This document shows positions 1 to 8,765 of a DNA stretch of 52,208 nt, piece after piece. A program made the translations under genes and the position numbers. Position 1 is the stretch's first letter; the number at the start of each line of letters is the position of its first letter. The notes beneath the pieces were generated by a model. The model had not been told where the DNA came from, made no database searches, and worked only from the letters and a program-made list of their open reading frames with translations. The stretch covers positions 156,752 to 208,959 of the forward strand of contig JXCB02000002.1 in assembly GCA_000828075.3 (NCBI GenBank), read 5' to 3'. This DNA is from Tolypothrix campylonemoides VB511288 (GTDB lineage: Bacteria > Cyanobacteriota > Cyanobacteriia > Cyanobacteriales > Nostocaceae).

Positions 1-1470
1 AATAATTCCACCGTCAACATTAATGGCAACATCTTCAACATCACAGGTGGAACAACTGCAGGCGGTAATCTGTTCCACAGTTTCAAAGATTTTTCTGTTC
101 CCACTGGTGGCGAAGCTTTCTTTGATGCTGTAAATATTCAAAACATCATTAGTCGAGTCACTGGTGGGTCAATATCTAATATTGATGGGTTGATTCGCAC
201 TTTAGGGACGGCTAACCTGTTTTTGATTAACCCAAATGGAATTGTATTTGGACCAAATGCTAGTTTGAATATAGGCGGTTCATTTGTAGCGAGTACAGCG
301 AACAGTCTGAGATTTGCCGATGGCAGAGAATTTAGCGCCACCAATCCTCAAGCTCCCCCTCTGTTAACGGTAAGTGTTCCTCTGGGGCTGCAATTTGGCT
401 CAAATCCTGGAAAGATTGTTAACCAATCCCAAGCAGCAGTCGATAGTTCTGGCTATGCTGCGGGTCTGCAAGTCTTTCCCGGCAAAACCTTGGCGCTGGT
501 AGGCGGTAATGTCTCCCTAGAAGGTGGTAATTTAACAGGTGGAAGAATTGAGCTAGGTAGCGTTGGGACGGGTTTGGTTAATCTGACTGAGATTCCACAA
601 GGCTACGCTTTGGAATATTCGGGCGTGCAGAACTTCCAGGATATTCAACTCTCTAATGGCGCTCAGGTTGTTACTATCGGCGAGATCGGAGGCACTGGGG
701 GCACTATTCAGGTACAGGGCAGAAACATCAACCTTACGGGTAATGCCCAAATTTATTCTGCCACCTTAGGTGGAGGCACAGGAGGAAATCTGACAGTAAA
801 GGCTGCTGAGTCTGTAAACTTGGGTGGAGATAACACTGGATTAGCTACTCAGACTGAAGGTACTGGGTCTGCTGGCGACTTGACAATCACAACTAGGAAG
901 CTAACAGTTGACAGTGGTGCATTTATAGCAACTTTTAATTTTGGTCAGGGTCAAGCTGGGGATTTGCTGGTAAGAGCCAGTGATGCTGTAGAACTATCAG
1001 GAACAACAACTGATGGTCAGTTTCCCAGTGGCTTGTTTGCTCAAGTCCAACGAAACGCTACAGGAGAGGGTGGAAACCTAAGGATTGAAACTGGACGACT
1101 GACAATCCGAGATGGAGCACAAGTTAGGGGCAGGAGTTTAGGAAAGGGCAACGTAGGCGACGTAACGATAGTAGCTAATGGGATTTCACTTAATGGTGTT
1201 AACAGTTCTATATCTAACACATTGGGAGCTACAGAAGCACCAATCATTAATGTCACTGTTAATAACGAAGGTATCCCTCAAGTTAGTAGCGTTCAGCCTC
1301 GTCAACGGACTGTTGTTCCAGAAGCGACAGGTAATAGTGGAGACATCAACATCCGCACTCGTTCACTTTCTGTCACCAATGGTGCTCGACTGAATACTAG
1401 TACTTCTGGACAGGGAAATGCAGGTAATATCAATATTGATAGCGGGAGTGCAGTATTTAGTGGTACTGGG
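1..1470 (+). pseudogene. Filamentous haemagglutinin (TpsA-type) protein, upstream part, disrupted by IS
   Basis: Frame 1 is open from the first base, so the true start lies outside the window. The visible N-terminal part reads as the haemagglutination-activity (TPS secretion) domain, with the typical stretch FLINPNGIVFGPNASLNIGG around residues 75-95 of the fragment. Glycine- and asparagine-rich beta-helix repeats follow (GGNLTVKA, AGDLTITTRKL, AGNINIDSG). Family knowledge: such proteins are exported across the outer membrane by a TpsB/Omp85-like partner, which is not seen here. The natural reading frame stops at base 1470, where an IS605-type element begins. Translation would run 7 codons into the element and end at a TGA at 1489-1491. 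The C-terminal part resumes in the same frame at about 3301. Confidence 0.85.
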
Positions 1471-1511
1471 TTGACACTCCCACGGCTATGAAGATTTCGC
1501 TTCGCTCATCT

Positions 1512-2768
1512 TCACAAAAAGCCGTGGGATTCTAGGCTCAACGTCGGAAGTTGCTTATGCAGGTTTGCACCAACATGAGTAGAGCTTCCAACTCCCCTAG
1601 CGTTTCTTGCCTTCTTCTTAGAAGTCGGCTTGCTTTCCCCATGCCCTGAGGTAGCAATTTTTTCTTTGCCCTTACGAAGTATATTGATTGCAGCCGCATA
1701 GTCACGTTGCAGAACACAACCACATTTGCAAGTGTGCGTTCTAGTTGACAACGATTTCTTAACCATCGTGCCGCATTTTGGACACTCCTGTGAGGTATAG
1801 TGTGGTTCCACAGCAAGTGCTACCTTCCTATACTTTTGGGCAAAGTATTCTAGATAGCTCCGAAACTGTCTCCATCCAGCGTCATTAATGCTTTTTGCTA
1901 GATGGTGGTTACGCACCATATTTTTAACCTGCAAGTTTTCGTAGACGCATAAGTCGTTAGACCGCATGACGTGACGCGCCCTCGATTTGGCGTGTTCGGT
2001 ACGTTGTCTACTTATCTTCAGGTGCTTACGTGCGTATCGGTTTCGAGCCTTCTTTCTACCGTTCTTACCTTTCTCCTTTTTGTATATTCTTCGTTGAACG
2101 TGCTTAACTTGTTTCTCGGTTTTACGCAAAAAACGAGGATTGGGTTCATGGTATCCGTTTGAGTCGGTATAGAAGTGTTCCAATCCAAAATCTAAACCAA
2201 TCTCTTGACCTGTAAATTGAACCGTTTCCTTGCATTCCACATCAACACAGAATTGGACATAGTACCCATCAGCACGACGGACAATCCGAACTCGTTTAAC
2301 GGACTTAACAGGATGCGTGTGTATGTCCCATTTGCCCATTAGCTTGAGTTCACCAATGCCTTTTTTATCAGTGAAAGTGATTCTACGCTTTGTTGGGTGT
2401 AGTGACCATCCACTAGTTTTGTATTCAACAGAACGGTTGTCATGTTGAAAACGTGGGAATCCTTTCTTCCCTGGTTTAGCTTTTTTGCAGTTATCGTAAA
2501 ATCGAGAAATAGCAAGCCATGCTCTCTCGGCAGCAGCTTGTACTGCCATTGAATTAAGTGCTGCAACAAAGGGAAAGTTAGCGCGTAGTACTGTTGAATA
2601 TCGGCTAATAGCAGCATTATTAATACTGTCCTCTTTAGAAGAGTCCATCCAATAACGCAAACACTTATTTCTAACAAATTGAGTAGTCTTAATAGATTCT
2701 TCAATTGCTTGATATTGTGCTTTATTAGCTTTTGCTTTGTATTCTAGAACTAACACGCGCTCACTCAC
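1512..2768 (-). CDS. tnpB: TnpB, RuvC-like RNA-guided nuclease of IS605-type element
   Basis: This 418-aa protein has the full OrfB_IS605 layout. An N-terminal helical/wedge region is followed by a split RuvC nuclease with Asp193 (IGLDFG), Glu277 (VYENLQ) and Asp356 (LQRDYAAAINI). A zinc ribbon lies between the last two motifs (Cys329, Cys332, Cys347, Cys349). All catalytic residues are present, so it appears intact. Known for the family: TnpB uses an RNA from its own 3' end and the adjacent element end to cut the empty donor site, helping the element persist. The gene's 3' end overlaps the subterminal hairpin of the element, as that model needs. It diverges from tnpA with an 86-bp gap. Confidence 0.93.
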   Translation of the reverse strand: MSERVLVLEYKAKANKAQYQAIEESIKTTQFVRNKCLRYWMDSSKEDSINNAAISRYSTVLRANFPFVAALNSMAVQAAAERAWLAISRFYDNCKKAKPGKKGFPRFQHDNRSVEYKTSGWSLHPTKRRITFTDKKGIGELKLMGKWDIHTHPVKSVKRVRIVRRADGYYVQFCVDVECKETVQFTGQEIGLDFGLEHFYTDSNGYHEPNPRFLRKTEKQVKHVQRRIYKKEKGKNGRKKARNRYARKHLKISRQRTEHAKSRARHVMRSNDLCVYENLQVKNMVRNHHLAKSINDAGWRQFRSYLEYFAQKYRKVALAVEPHYTSQECPKCGTMVKKSLSTRTHTCKCGCVLQRDYAAAINILRKGKEKIATSGHGESKPTSKKKARNARGVGSSTHVGANLHKQLPTLSLESHGFL

Positions 2769-2854
2769 CTCCTTGTATTTTCTGTAAAATTAATCTAACA
2801 TAATATGGTTGATAGATACAAGCTATTGACCACAAGTTTACACGATTTTTATAT

Positions 2855-3250
2855 ATGCTTGACAAGTATAGGCACAAAACAACGTCAGTCACGTTGATTA
2901 ACTATCATTTCGTATGGATACCAAAAAGAAGAAAAAAAGTATTATACGGACTAGTTGCAAAACGACTAGAAGAATTGCTTTATGAAAAAACGAAAGAGCT
3001 AGATTGTGAGATCCTAGCTCTTGAAATTATGGAAGACCACGTTCATCTATTTCTTTGTTGTCCGCCTACTTTAGCACCAGACCAAATAATGTTTCGATTA
3101 AAAGGATATACATCAAGAATCCTTAGACAAGAATTTCCATACTTGCTTAAACTGCCTTCAATGTGGACTAGAAGTTATTTTTGTGGTACTGCTGGAGATG
3201 CTTCAAGTGAAACAATTAAAAAGTATATAGCTAATCAAAAGACAAGATAG
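2855..3250 (+). CDS. tnpA: TnpA, Y1 (HUH) transposase of IS200/IS605 family
   Basis: This 131-aa protein is the usual size for a REP/IS200-type single-strand transposase. The HUH metal-binding motif is His62-Val-His64 in EDHVHLFL. The catalytic tyrosine is most likely Tyr124 in the C-terminal helix (IKKYIANQK). The N-terminal strand NYHFVWIPKRRK is characteristic of the family. It nicks and rejoins single-stranded DNA at the element's hairpin ends. It looks complete, so the element may still be mobile. A short palindrome, TGCACCTGAAGGTGCA (3253-3268), sits just after the stop and may end transcription or form part of the left-end structure. Confidence 0.95.
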   Translation: MLDKYRHKTTSVTLINYHFVWIPKRRKKVLYGLVAKRLEELLYEKTKELDCEILALEIMEDHVHLFLCCPPTLAPDQIMFRLKGYTSRILRQEFPYLLKLPSMWTRSYFCGTAGDASSETIKKYIANQKTR

Positions 3251-3300
3251 ACTGCACCTGAAGGTGCAACGCATTCATCCCACGGCTAAAAGCCGATGGG

Positions 3301-4242
3301 CTTTCTGCTCTCGATATTGTAAACGGTTCCAGTGGTGCTTTTAGTGCAGTGGAACAAAGCGCAGGGGGGAATGGTGGAACCATCAAAATTACTACAAATG
3401 AACTGGCTGTGAATAATGGTGCTCAATTAGTTGCCAACAGTTCTGGAAAAGGAAATGCAGGTACTATAACAATTCAAGCTTCGGATAAAGTTTCAGTAAA
3501 TGAAGACAGTAGAAATAGCTCAGCCACTGGTATATTCGCTGAATCCACAACAGGTAGAGGCGGAAATATCGACCTTACAATAGGAAACTTACTTTTGTTG
3601 CGTAGTGGAGGTTTAATATCTGCTACCAGTGGTGTTGCAGGTCAGGACGGGATTGACGGCAATATCGGTATCAACACAAAATTCGTAATCGCTTTCCCAA
3701 GAGAAAACAGTGATATTATTGCAACTGGTTTTGGGCGAAGTCCTGGTAGCAATATTCGAGTCAATGCTCAAGGAATCTTTGGCACTCAATTTCGGCAACA
3801 ACTAACACCAGAAAGCGATATTGTTGCTACTGGAATCGTGACGTTAAACACACCCGATGTTGACCAAACCTTGGGATTTGTAGAACTGCCCATAGCGTTA
3901 ACAGATACATCAAATCTCATAGCAAACACTGGTTGTGCTGCCGTTGCTAGCACAGATTCTGACACAGATAAAAGCAATTTTACTATCACCGGACGTGGCG
4001 GTTTACCTCCCAGCCCCTACGAACCCCTCACTACTGATGTCCTGTGGTCAGATACTCGCATACCAAATATCGCATCCCAACAGCGCTTAGAGAAACCATC
4101 TACCAAACCACCAACTGCATATGATGCGGTGAAGATTGTACCTGCGACGGGCTGGGTATTCGACGGGAAGGGGCACGTTACCCTCATCTCCCATGCTGAC
4201 AATGCTAACTTGGCATCTACTCGTGCTTGTCAAAACAAATGA
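3301..4242 (+). pseudogene. Filamentous haemagglutinin (TpsA-type) protein, downstream part after IS
   Basis: This is the C-terminal continuation of the gene at 1-1470, in the same frame (LSALDIVNGSSG follows SGSAVFSGTG when the element is removed). It holds more beta-helix repeats (GGNGGTIKITTN, GNAGTITIQASD) and then the conserved cyanobacterial TpsA tail. The tail has a Cys in ANTGCAAV, the segment FTITGRGGLPPSPYEPL, and a second Cys near the end (STRACQNK), a spacing typical of paired C-terminal cysteines in this family. No convincing own start exists, so it is probably not expressed while the element is in place. Confidence 0.85.
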
Positions 4243-4322
4243 TTTGGAGGGGAAACGAGGGCGATCGCCTTCCTTACACTGCACTAAGTCCCAAACGAAA
4301 CTGCACTTCGGGCGATCGCGAG

Positions 4323-4435
4323 CGTTATATCAAATCCGTTTGTATCGGAATTATTCCTTCTTCCTCTTTCTCTGCGCCCTCGGCGTCTCTGCGGTTTTTT
4401 AATCATTCAGATACTACCGGATTTGATATCATAAC
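4323..4435. repeat. MITE-like palindromic repeat
   Basis: The 12-bp inverted repeats ATATCAAATCCG (4327-4338) and CGGATTTGATAT (4418-4429) bound a core carrying the common cyanobacterial intergenic motif TGCGCCCTCGGCGTCTCTGC. Outer GTTAT/ATAAC matches extend the pairing. No ORF of note lies inside. It occupies most of the 4243-4578 spacer; the remainder holds two HIP1-like GCGATCGC sites (near 4261 and 4312) and no gene. Confidence 0.65.
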
Positions 4436-4578
4436 CTCAGATAGATGCATTTTTGTGTACTTCCTGCAGCAAGCGTTCCTATAAAGAGCAGAAGTCATCG
4501 ACATCGCAAAAAATCTGCGTGACATCAAGCCGAAATACAATAAATTCCATCGCCATCAATATCTTTTTCTTTTTCATG

Positions 4579-4935
4579 TCAAAAAACTTGCTGTGATCCC
4601 GCTTTTTGATAGCTTGAGGAGCCAACACACAAAGGTTTAGCTGAGCGCAACACAGCGTCCAGCAACCCCGGAAAAAGTGCATCCAAATCCTCTGTTCGCA
4701 ACATATTAATGTGCTGTGTTCCTTCTTTGCGAGTCAAGACAACGCCTGACTCCCGCAAAATCTTAAAGTGATTGGACATGGTAGACTTGGCAATGGCAAA
4801 ATCGAAGTCAGCACAGCAATGCTCTCCCTGAGTTGCCAGCCGCCGCACAATTTCCAGCCGCACTGGATCACCTAAAGCATACAGCACTGCTGCTAAAGAA
4901 ATATGTTTTCGGTCTGGATGATATAGCAGTCTCAT
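4579..4935 (-). CDS. ArsR-family winged-helix transcriptional repressor
   Basis: The 118-aa protein has the ArsR/SmtB winged-helix fold. A dimerisation helix region (ALGDPVRLEIVRRL, residues 20-33) leads to the recognition helix (AKSTMSNHFKILRESG, about 49-64) and a beta wing (TRKEGTQHINMLR). Adjacent cysteines Cys40-Cys41 sit at the start of the helix where metal-sensing ArsR proteins carry CxC, and a third, Cys103, is near the C-terminus. A thiol or electrophile-sensing role is plausible but inferred. It is divergent from thioredoxin with a 78-bp intergenic region containing a perfect palindrome, so it probably represses itself and the redox genes to its right. Confidence 0.88.
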   Translation of the reverse strand: MRLLYHPDRKHISLAAVLYALGDPVRLEIVRRLATQGEHCCADFDFAIAKSTMSNHFKILRESGVVLTRKEGTQHINMLRTEDLDALFPGLLDAVLRSAKPLCVGSSSYQKAGSQQVF

Positions 4936-4972
4936 ACTTGCATTATCTCATTGAGTAGACTATATTTTAATT

Positions 4973-4989
4973 ATTCGATAATATCGAAT
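4973..4989. promoter_or_regulatory. 17-bp palindromic operator between arsR and trxA
   Basis: ATTCGATA-A-TATCGAAT is a perfect palindrome with 8-bp arms and a single central base. It lies 37 bp from the ArsR start and 24 bp from the thioredoxin start, where it would cover the promoter. Symmetry and position fit an ArsR-dimer operator; binding is inferred. Confidence 0.65.
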
Positions 4990-5013
4990 TAACGAACTAA
5001 TAGGAGGGCAAGT

Positions 5014-5337
5014 ATGTCATCCGTAGCAAATGTAACAGAATCTACGTTCAAGCAAGAAGTCCTTGAAAGTGAAGTTCCAGTGTTGGTAGACTTTTGGGCA
5101 CCTTGGTGTGGACCTTGTCGTATGGTGGCTCCCGTGGTAGATGAGATTGCTACCGAATACACAGGGCAGGTAAAAGTCGTGAAGTTAAACACAGATGAAA
5201 ATCCTACTGTTGCCAGCCATTACGGGATTCGCAGCATTCCTACGCTCTTAGTGTTCAAAGGGGGGCGGCAAGTCGATACGGTGGTTGGTGCAGTGCCAAA
5301 AACAACTTTGAGCAAGACCTTAGCGCAGTATATGTAG
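5014..5337 (+). CDS. trxA: Thioredoxin
   Basis: This 107-aa protein is a standard single-domain thioredoxin. It has the active site Trp31-Cys32-Gly-Pro-Cys35, the [10 protein letters not shown] context, and the cis-proline of RSIPTLLVF (Pro76). It is a cytosolic disulfide reductase using thioredoxin reductase as electron source. A strong ribosome-binding site (AGGAGG, 5002-5007) precedes the ATG. It is divergent from the ArsR gene, with the 17-bp palindrome directly upstream, so this is probably a stress-inducible thioredoxin rather than the housekeeping copy. Confidence 0.96.
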   Translation: MSSVANVTESTFKQEVLESEVPVLVDFWAPWCGPCRMVAPVVDEIATEYTGQVKVVKLNTDENPTVASHYGIRSIPTLLVFKGGRQVDTVVGAVPKTTLSKTLAQYM

Positions 5338-5512
5338 TTATAATTCGTAATTGATAATTGCTACTTTGTCATAAATAACTCAATTATGAATTAGGATTTG
5401 GACGGGTGTAGGAAATAAGGGAAAAAATACTGAGCTTATACCTCACACCTCACACCAAGTCTTGACAGACAAGCATAATGCGTAAATCCTATCATTTGCT
5501 GGAGTGAGCGCA

Positions 5513-6307
5513 ATGGACTTGAAATTGCATGGTAAATGCGCGCTGGTGAGTGGTTCAACTGCAGGTATTGGTTTTGCGATCGCTCGAGGACTGGCACAAG
5601 AAGGGGCATCAGTTATTATTACTGGACGTTCTGTTGAACGAGTCGAACAGGCTATAGACAAAATTCAGCAAAGCCACCCAGAAGCAAAAGTTTCCGGTGT
5701 GGTTGCCGATCTGGCAAAAAAAGAAGGAGTAGAGCAAGTCTTTCAACAAGTTTCCAGCATTGATATTCTCGTCAACAATCTTGGTATTTTCGAGTTCAAG
5801 GCATTTTCCGATATTACCGATGAGGATTGGTTCGACTTCTTTGAAGCTAACGTTCTCAGTGGAGTGCGCCTGAGTCGCCAATACCTGCCAAAGATGTTAG
5901 AGCAAGACTGGGGACGTATCATTTTTATCTCCAGTGAGTCCGGCATTCAAATTCCTGCCGATATGATTCACTACGGCATGACTAAAACCGCTCAGCTTGC
6001 CGTTGCCAGGGGTTTAGCAGAATTGACCGTTGGCACCCAAGTCACAGTCAACTCTGTTCTTGCAGGACCGACTCGGTCAGAGGGCGTGGACGACTTTGTA
6101 GCAAAGATGGCAAAAGAGCGCGGAATCAGTCCTAGTGAAGTCGAAGCAGACTTTTTCAAGAATATTCGTCCAACTTCTCTGATCAAACGCTTTGCAACAA
6201 CCGACGAGGTAGCAGCGATGGTAGTTTATCTATCCAGTCCGATAGCTTCAGCCACTAATGGTGCAGCTTTGCGGGCGGATGGCGGTGTTTTGAAGTCAGT
6301 TGTTTAA
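5513..6307 (+). CDS. Short-chain dehydrogenase/reductase (SDR)
   Basis: The classical SDR fold is clear: the NAD(P)-binding motif SGSTAGIGFAIA, the VNNLG motif, a catalytic Ser in FISSESG, and the YxxxK pair in IHYGMTKTA. The C-terminal region (VLAGPTRSEGVDDF) is typical of unassigned oxidoreductases; the substrate is unknown. I chose ATG 5513 because GGAG at 5501-5504 is well spaced for it; a GTG at 5504 would add three residues. The length is 264 aa. It follows trxA by 175 bp and is the second enzyme of a run of redox and detoxification genes. Confidence 0.9.
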   Translation: MDLKLHGKCALVSGSTAGIGFAIARGLAQEGASVIITGRSVERVEQAIDKIQQSHPEAKVSGVVADLAKKEGVEQVFQQVSSIDILVNNLGIFEFKAFSDITDEDWFDFFEANVLSGVRLSRQYLPKMLEQDWGRIIFISSESGIQIPADMIHYGMTKTAQLAVARGLAELTVGTQVTVNSVLAGPTRSEGVDDFVAKMAKERGISPSEVEADFFKNIRPTSLIKRFATTDEVAAMVVYLSSPIASATNGAALRADGGVLKSVV

Positions 6308-6352
6308 CAGTTATCAGTTAGCAGTTATCAGTTAGCAGTTAACAGTCATTAG
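6308..6352. repeat. Short tandem heptamer-type repeat (CAGTTAT/CAGTTAG)
   Basis: CAGTTATCAGTTAGCAGTTA units are repeated immediately after the SDR stop. This is a typical short tandem repeat of filamentous cyanobacteria. Confidence 0.6.
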
Positions 6353-6462
6353 TTTCATCTGCCTGCTTACTGAGAACTTATGACTGATTGAACTGAGTTT
6401 GGTTCTCAACCAGGAATTTAAATTTTTGGCAAAACAAAATACACAATTTAGAGATTCAACTC

Positions 6463-7578
6463 ATGAACACTAACATTAACTTACTCTCTCCCTACAAGTT
6501 AGGTCATTTAGAACTGCCCAACCGCATAGTGATGGCTCCCTTAACCCGTAATCGCGCAGGTGAGGGTAATGTACCACACCAACTCAATGCCACCTACTAC
6601 GTCCAACGAGCCTCTGCGGGGCTGATTATCGCTGAAGCCACTCAGGTTTCTCCACAAGGTCAAGGGTATCCTTATACACCAGGAATTCACTCACAAGAAC
6701 AAGTAGAGGGTTGGAAGTTAGTCACAGATGCAGTGCATCAGCACGGAGGCAGAATTTTCTTGCAACTCTGGCATGTAGGACGCATTTCACACCCAGATTT
6801 CCAACCGAATGGTGAGTTACCGCTAGCACCTTCTGCGATCGCACCAAAGGGTCAGGTACTTACCTATCAAGGCATGAAACCATATGTGACTCCTCGTGCT
6901 TTGGAAACTTCCGAGATTCCCGAAATTATCGAACAATATCGCAAAGGGGCTGAAAATGCTCTGGCGGCTGGTTTTGATGGGGTGGAGGTTCACGGAGCTA
7001 ATGGTTATTTACTTGACCAATTTCTCCGGGATGGTACGAATCAGCGCACAGATAACTATGGCGGTTCCGTGGAAAATCGTGCCCGACTGCTTTTGGAGGT
7101 AACCGAGGCGGTTGTTGGTGTCTGGGGTGCAAAACGTGTAGGGGTACGCTTATCTCCCAGTGGAACATTTAACGATATGCGAGACTCGAATCCGCTAGTA
7201 ACTTTTGGTTACGCAGCCGAGGCGTTGAACCAGTTTGATTTAGCATATCTGCACATTTTTGAGGCGATAGAAGCAGACATTAGGCATGGCGGGACGGTGG
7301 TACCAACCAGTCACATACGCGATCGCTATCACGGTACACTGATAGTCAATGGTGGATACACCCCTGAAAAAGGGAACACAGTTTTAGCAAAGGGAGAAGC
7401 AGAGTTAGTTGCCTTTGGCACACTGTTTATATCAAATCCCGATTTACCCCGACGTATAGCTCTCAATGCACCTTTAAATGAGGCAGATACGACAACTTTT
7501 TATGGTGGTGGAGAAAAGGGTTACATTGACTACCCCTCATTGGAAGAGCAAGACCCCTCTTTAGTAGGGGCAAAGTAA
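6463..7578 (+). CDS. Old Yellow Enzyme-family alkene reductase (NemA-like)
   Basis: The 371-aa protein is an FMN-dependent TIM-barrel ene-reductase. It begins with SPYKLGHLELPNRIVMAPLTR, carries the substrate-binding His177/Asn180 pair (HGAN) and the proton donor Tyr182, and has the family signature DQFLRDGTNQRTDNYGGS. Such enzymes reduce the C=C bond of alpha,beta-unsaturated carbonyls, maleimides or nitro-compounds with NAD(P)H. Its neighbours (SDR, GST, quinone reductase, thioredoxin) point to reactive-electrophile detoxification. The leader shares CACAATTTAG (6442-6451) with that of the GST gene (7814-7823). The open frame continues 65 codons past the stop without recognisable homology. 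Confidence 0.94.
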   Translation: MNTNINLLSPYKLGHLELPNRIVMAPLTRNRAGEGNVPHQLNATYYVQRASAGLIIAEATQVSPQGQGYPYTPGIHSQEQVEGWKLVTDAVHQHGGRIFLQLWHVGRISHPDFQPNGELPLAPSAIAPKGQVLTYQGMKPYVTPRALETSEIPEIIEQYRKGAENALAAGFDGVEVHGANGYLLDQFLRDGTNQRTDNYGGSVENRARLLLEVTEAVVGVWGAKRVGVRLSPSGTFNDMRDSNPLVTFGYAAEALNQFDLAYLHIFEAIEADIRHGGTVVPTSHIRDRYHGTLIVNGGYTPEKGNTVLAKGEAELVAFGTLFISNPDLPRRIALNAPLNEADTTTFYGGGEKGYIDYPSLEEQDPSLVGAK

Positions 7579-7834
7579 TTCGTAATTATTAAAAAGTATC
7601 CACTTGGTGAGAAAACACGAGTGGATGCTCTCAGTCTGGCTCAACTTCCTGACACAACAAACGCCAACCACGACCAAATTGAAATCAAATACACAGTTAT
7701 AGCAGGGGACGCTTGGACTGGGGATTGGGTGAAAAGCCTTTTTGTGTCTAGGTTTTATCATCTGTTGATGTCCTAAACACCTTGGCTGTTGCTATATCTC
7801 AATAAAACAATCGCACAATTTAGGAGAAACAACC

Positions 7835-8533
7835 ATGATTGAACTTTACTATTGGACGACACCAAACGGACATAAAATTACCATTTTCTTGGAAGAAGTC
7901 GGACTACCTTATAACATCATTCCTATCAACATAGGCGCTGGGGATCAGTTTCAACCAGAATTTCTCAAGATTTCTCCTAACAATCGTATCCCCGCAATTG
8001 TTGACCATGAACCAGCAGGAGGTGGCGAGCCAATTTCAGTGTTTGAATCGGGTGCAATTTTGTTGTATTTGGCAGAAAAAACTGGCAAGTTGATTCCAAC
8101 TGATTTGCACCAACGCGTTGAAGTCCTCCAATGGTTATTCTGGCAAATGGGGGGTTTGGGACCAATGGCGGGACAAAACCACCACTTCAGCAACTACGCT
8201 CCTGAAAAGATTCAGTATGCTATTAATCGCTACGTGAATGAGACGGGACGTTTATACGCTGTGCTGGATAAGCGACTCTCCGATAGAGAGTTTGTTGCTG
8301 GCGATTATTCCATCGCTGATATTGCTGCATATCCATGGATTGTGCCACATGAGAGCCAAAGCCAAAAGTTAGAGGATTTTCCCAATTTGAAGCGCTGGTT
8401 TGAAACAATTAAGACACGTCCAGCAACAATTCGTGCTTACGAAAAGGCAGAAGCGTTTAAAAATCAGGCACTTGATCCAGAAAAGTCTAGAGATTTGTTG
8501 TTCAACCAGTCGGCGAAAACGATTCACCGTTGA
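7835..8533 (+). CDS. Glutathione S-transferase, Nu-class (YfcG/YghU-like)
   Basis: The 232-aa protein has an N-terminal thioredoxin-fold domain beginning IELYYWTTPNGHKITIFLEE, the hallmark of Nu-class GSTs, where Thr and Asn of TPNGHK contact glutathione. It also has the cis-Pro region NNRIPAIVDHE, the ESGAILLYLAEK motif, and an all-helical C-terminal domain with the N-capping segment YSIADIAAYPWI. Family members act as glutathione-disulfide oxidoreductases or conjugate electrophiles. The ribosome-binding site AGGAGA (7822-7827) supports the start. It lies 256 bp after the ene-reductase and is followed by a hairpin terminator. Confidence 0.94.
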   Translation: MIELYYWTTPNGHKITIFLEEVGLPYNIIPINIGAGDQFQPEFLKISPNNRIPAIVDHEPAGGGEPISVFESGAILLYLAEKTGKLIPTDLHQRVEVLQWLFWQMGGLGPMAGQNHHFSNYAPEKIQYAINRYVNETGRLYAVLDKRLSDREFVAGDYSIADIAAYPWIVPHESQSQKLEDFPNLKRWFETIKTRPATIRAYEKAEAFKNQALDPEKSRDLLFNQSAKTIHR

Positions 8534-8620
8534 TCCATATATTGTACGCAGTGTCAATAGAATAACTCATTGTTTCCCACATTTTCTTAAAGCCTTCTGC
8601 ATATAGAGGATGAAACAAAC

Positions 8621-8655
8621 CACAGATGGACGATAAAACTCCATCTGTGTTTATT
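8621..8655 (+). terminator. Rho-independent-type terminator after GST gene
   Basis: CACAGATGGA (8621-8630) pairs with TCCATCTGTG (8640-8649) across a 9-nt loop and is followed by TTTATTT. It lies about 90 bp beyond the GST stop. Confidence 0.7.
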
Positions 8656-8765
8656 TGTGGTATTGTCAATTGACTGCACCTTCTTAGGCGATCGCGATTC
8701 GGGACAGTGCGAAGGCGATCGCATGATTCATATTTTGGTTCAGCAACGCCAAAATATGAGTAACT

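Larger units (their letters stand above)
1471..3300. mobile_element. IS200/IS605-family insertion sequence with divergent tnpA and tnpB
   Basis: The element carries tnpB (minus strand) and tnpA (plus strand), transcribed outwards from 2769-2854. Both ends have subterminal hairpins based on the same sequence: CCCACGGCT/AGCCGTGGG at 1479-1487 and 1520-1528, and CCCACGGCT/AGCCGATGGG at 3279-3300. A nested GAAGAT/ATCTTC stem lies at 1490-1513. There are no terminal inverted repeats or target duplications, as expected for this single-strand transposing family. I placed the tnpB-side (right) end at 1471 because the minus strand reads ...TCAA there, the right-end tetranucleotide of IS608. I placed the other end at 3300 because the haemagglutinin frame then rejoins exactly. 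That boundary could shift outward by a few bases; lengths in multiples of three keep the frame. Confidence 0.85.

Noticed and set aside
1178-1393. Alternative frame inside the haemagglutinin gene
   Set aside because: It lies wholly within the clear frame-1 beta-helix repeats.
5440-5462. ACCTCACACCTCACACC, reminiscent of the Yfr1 small-RNA core
   Set aside because: The conserved Yfr1 core and its flanking stem-loops are not present; it looks like a simple CTCACAC repeat.
7579-7776. Open frame continuing 65 codons after the ene-reductase stop
   Set aside because: It lacks an early ATG, has no recognisable family, and is probably chance or unidentifiable debris.
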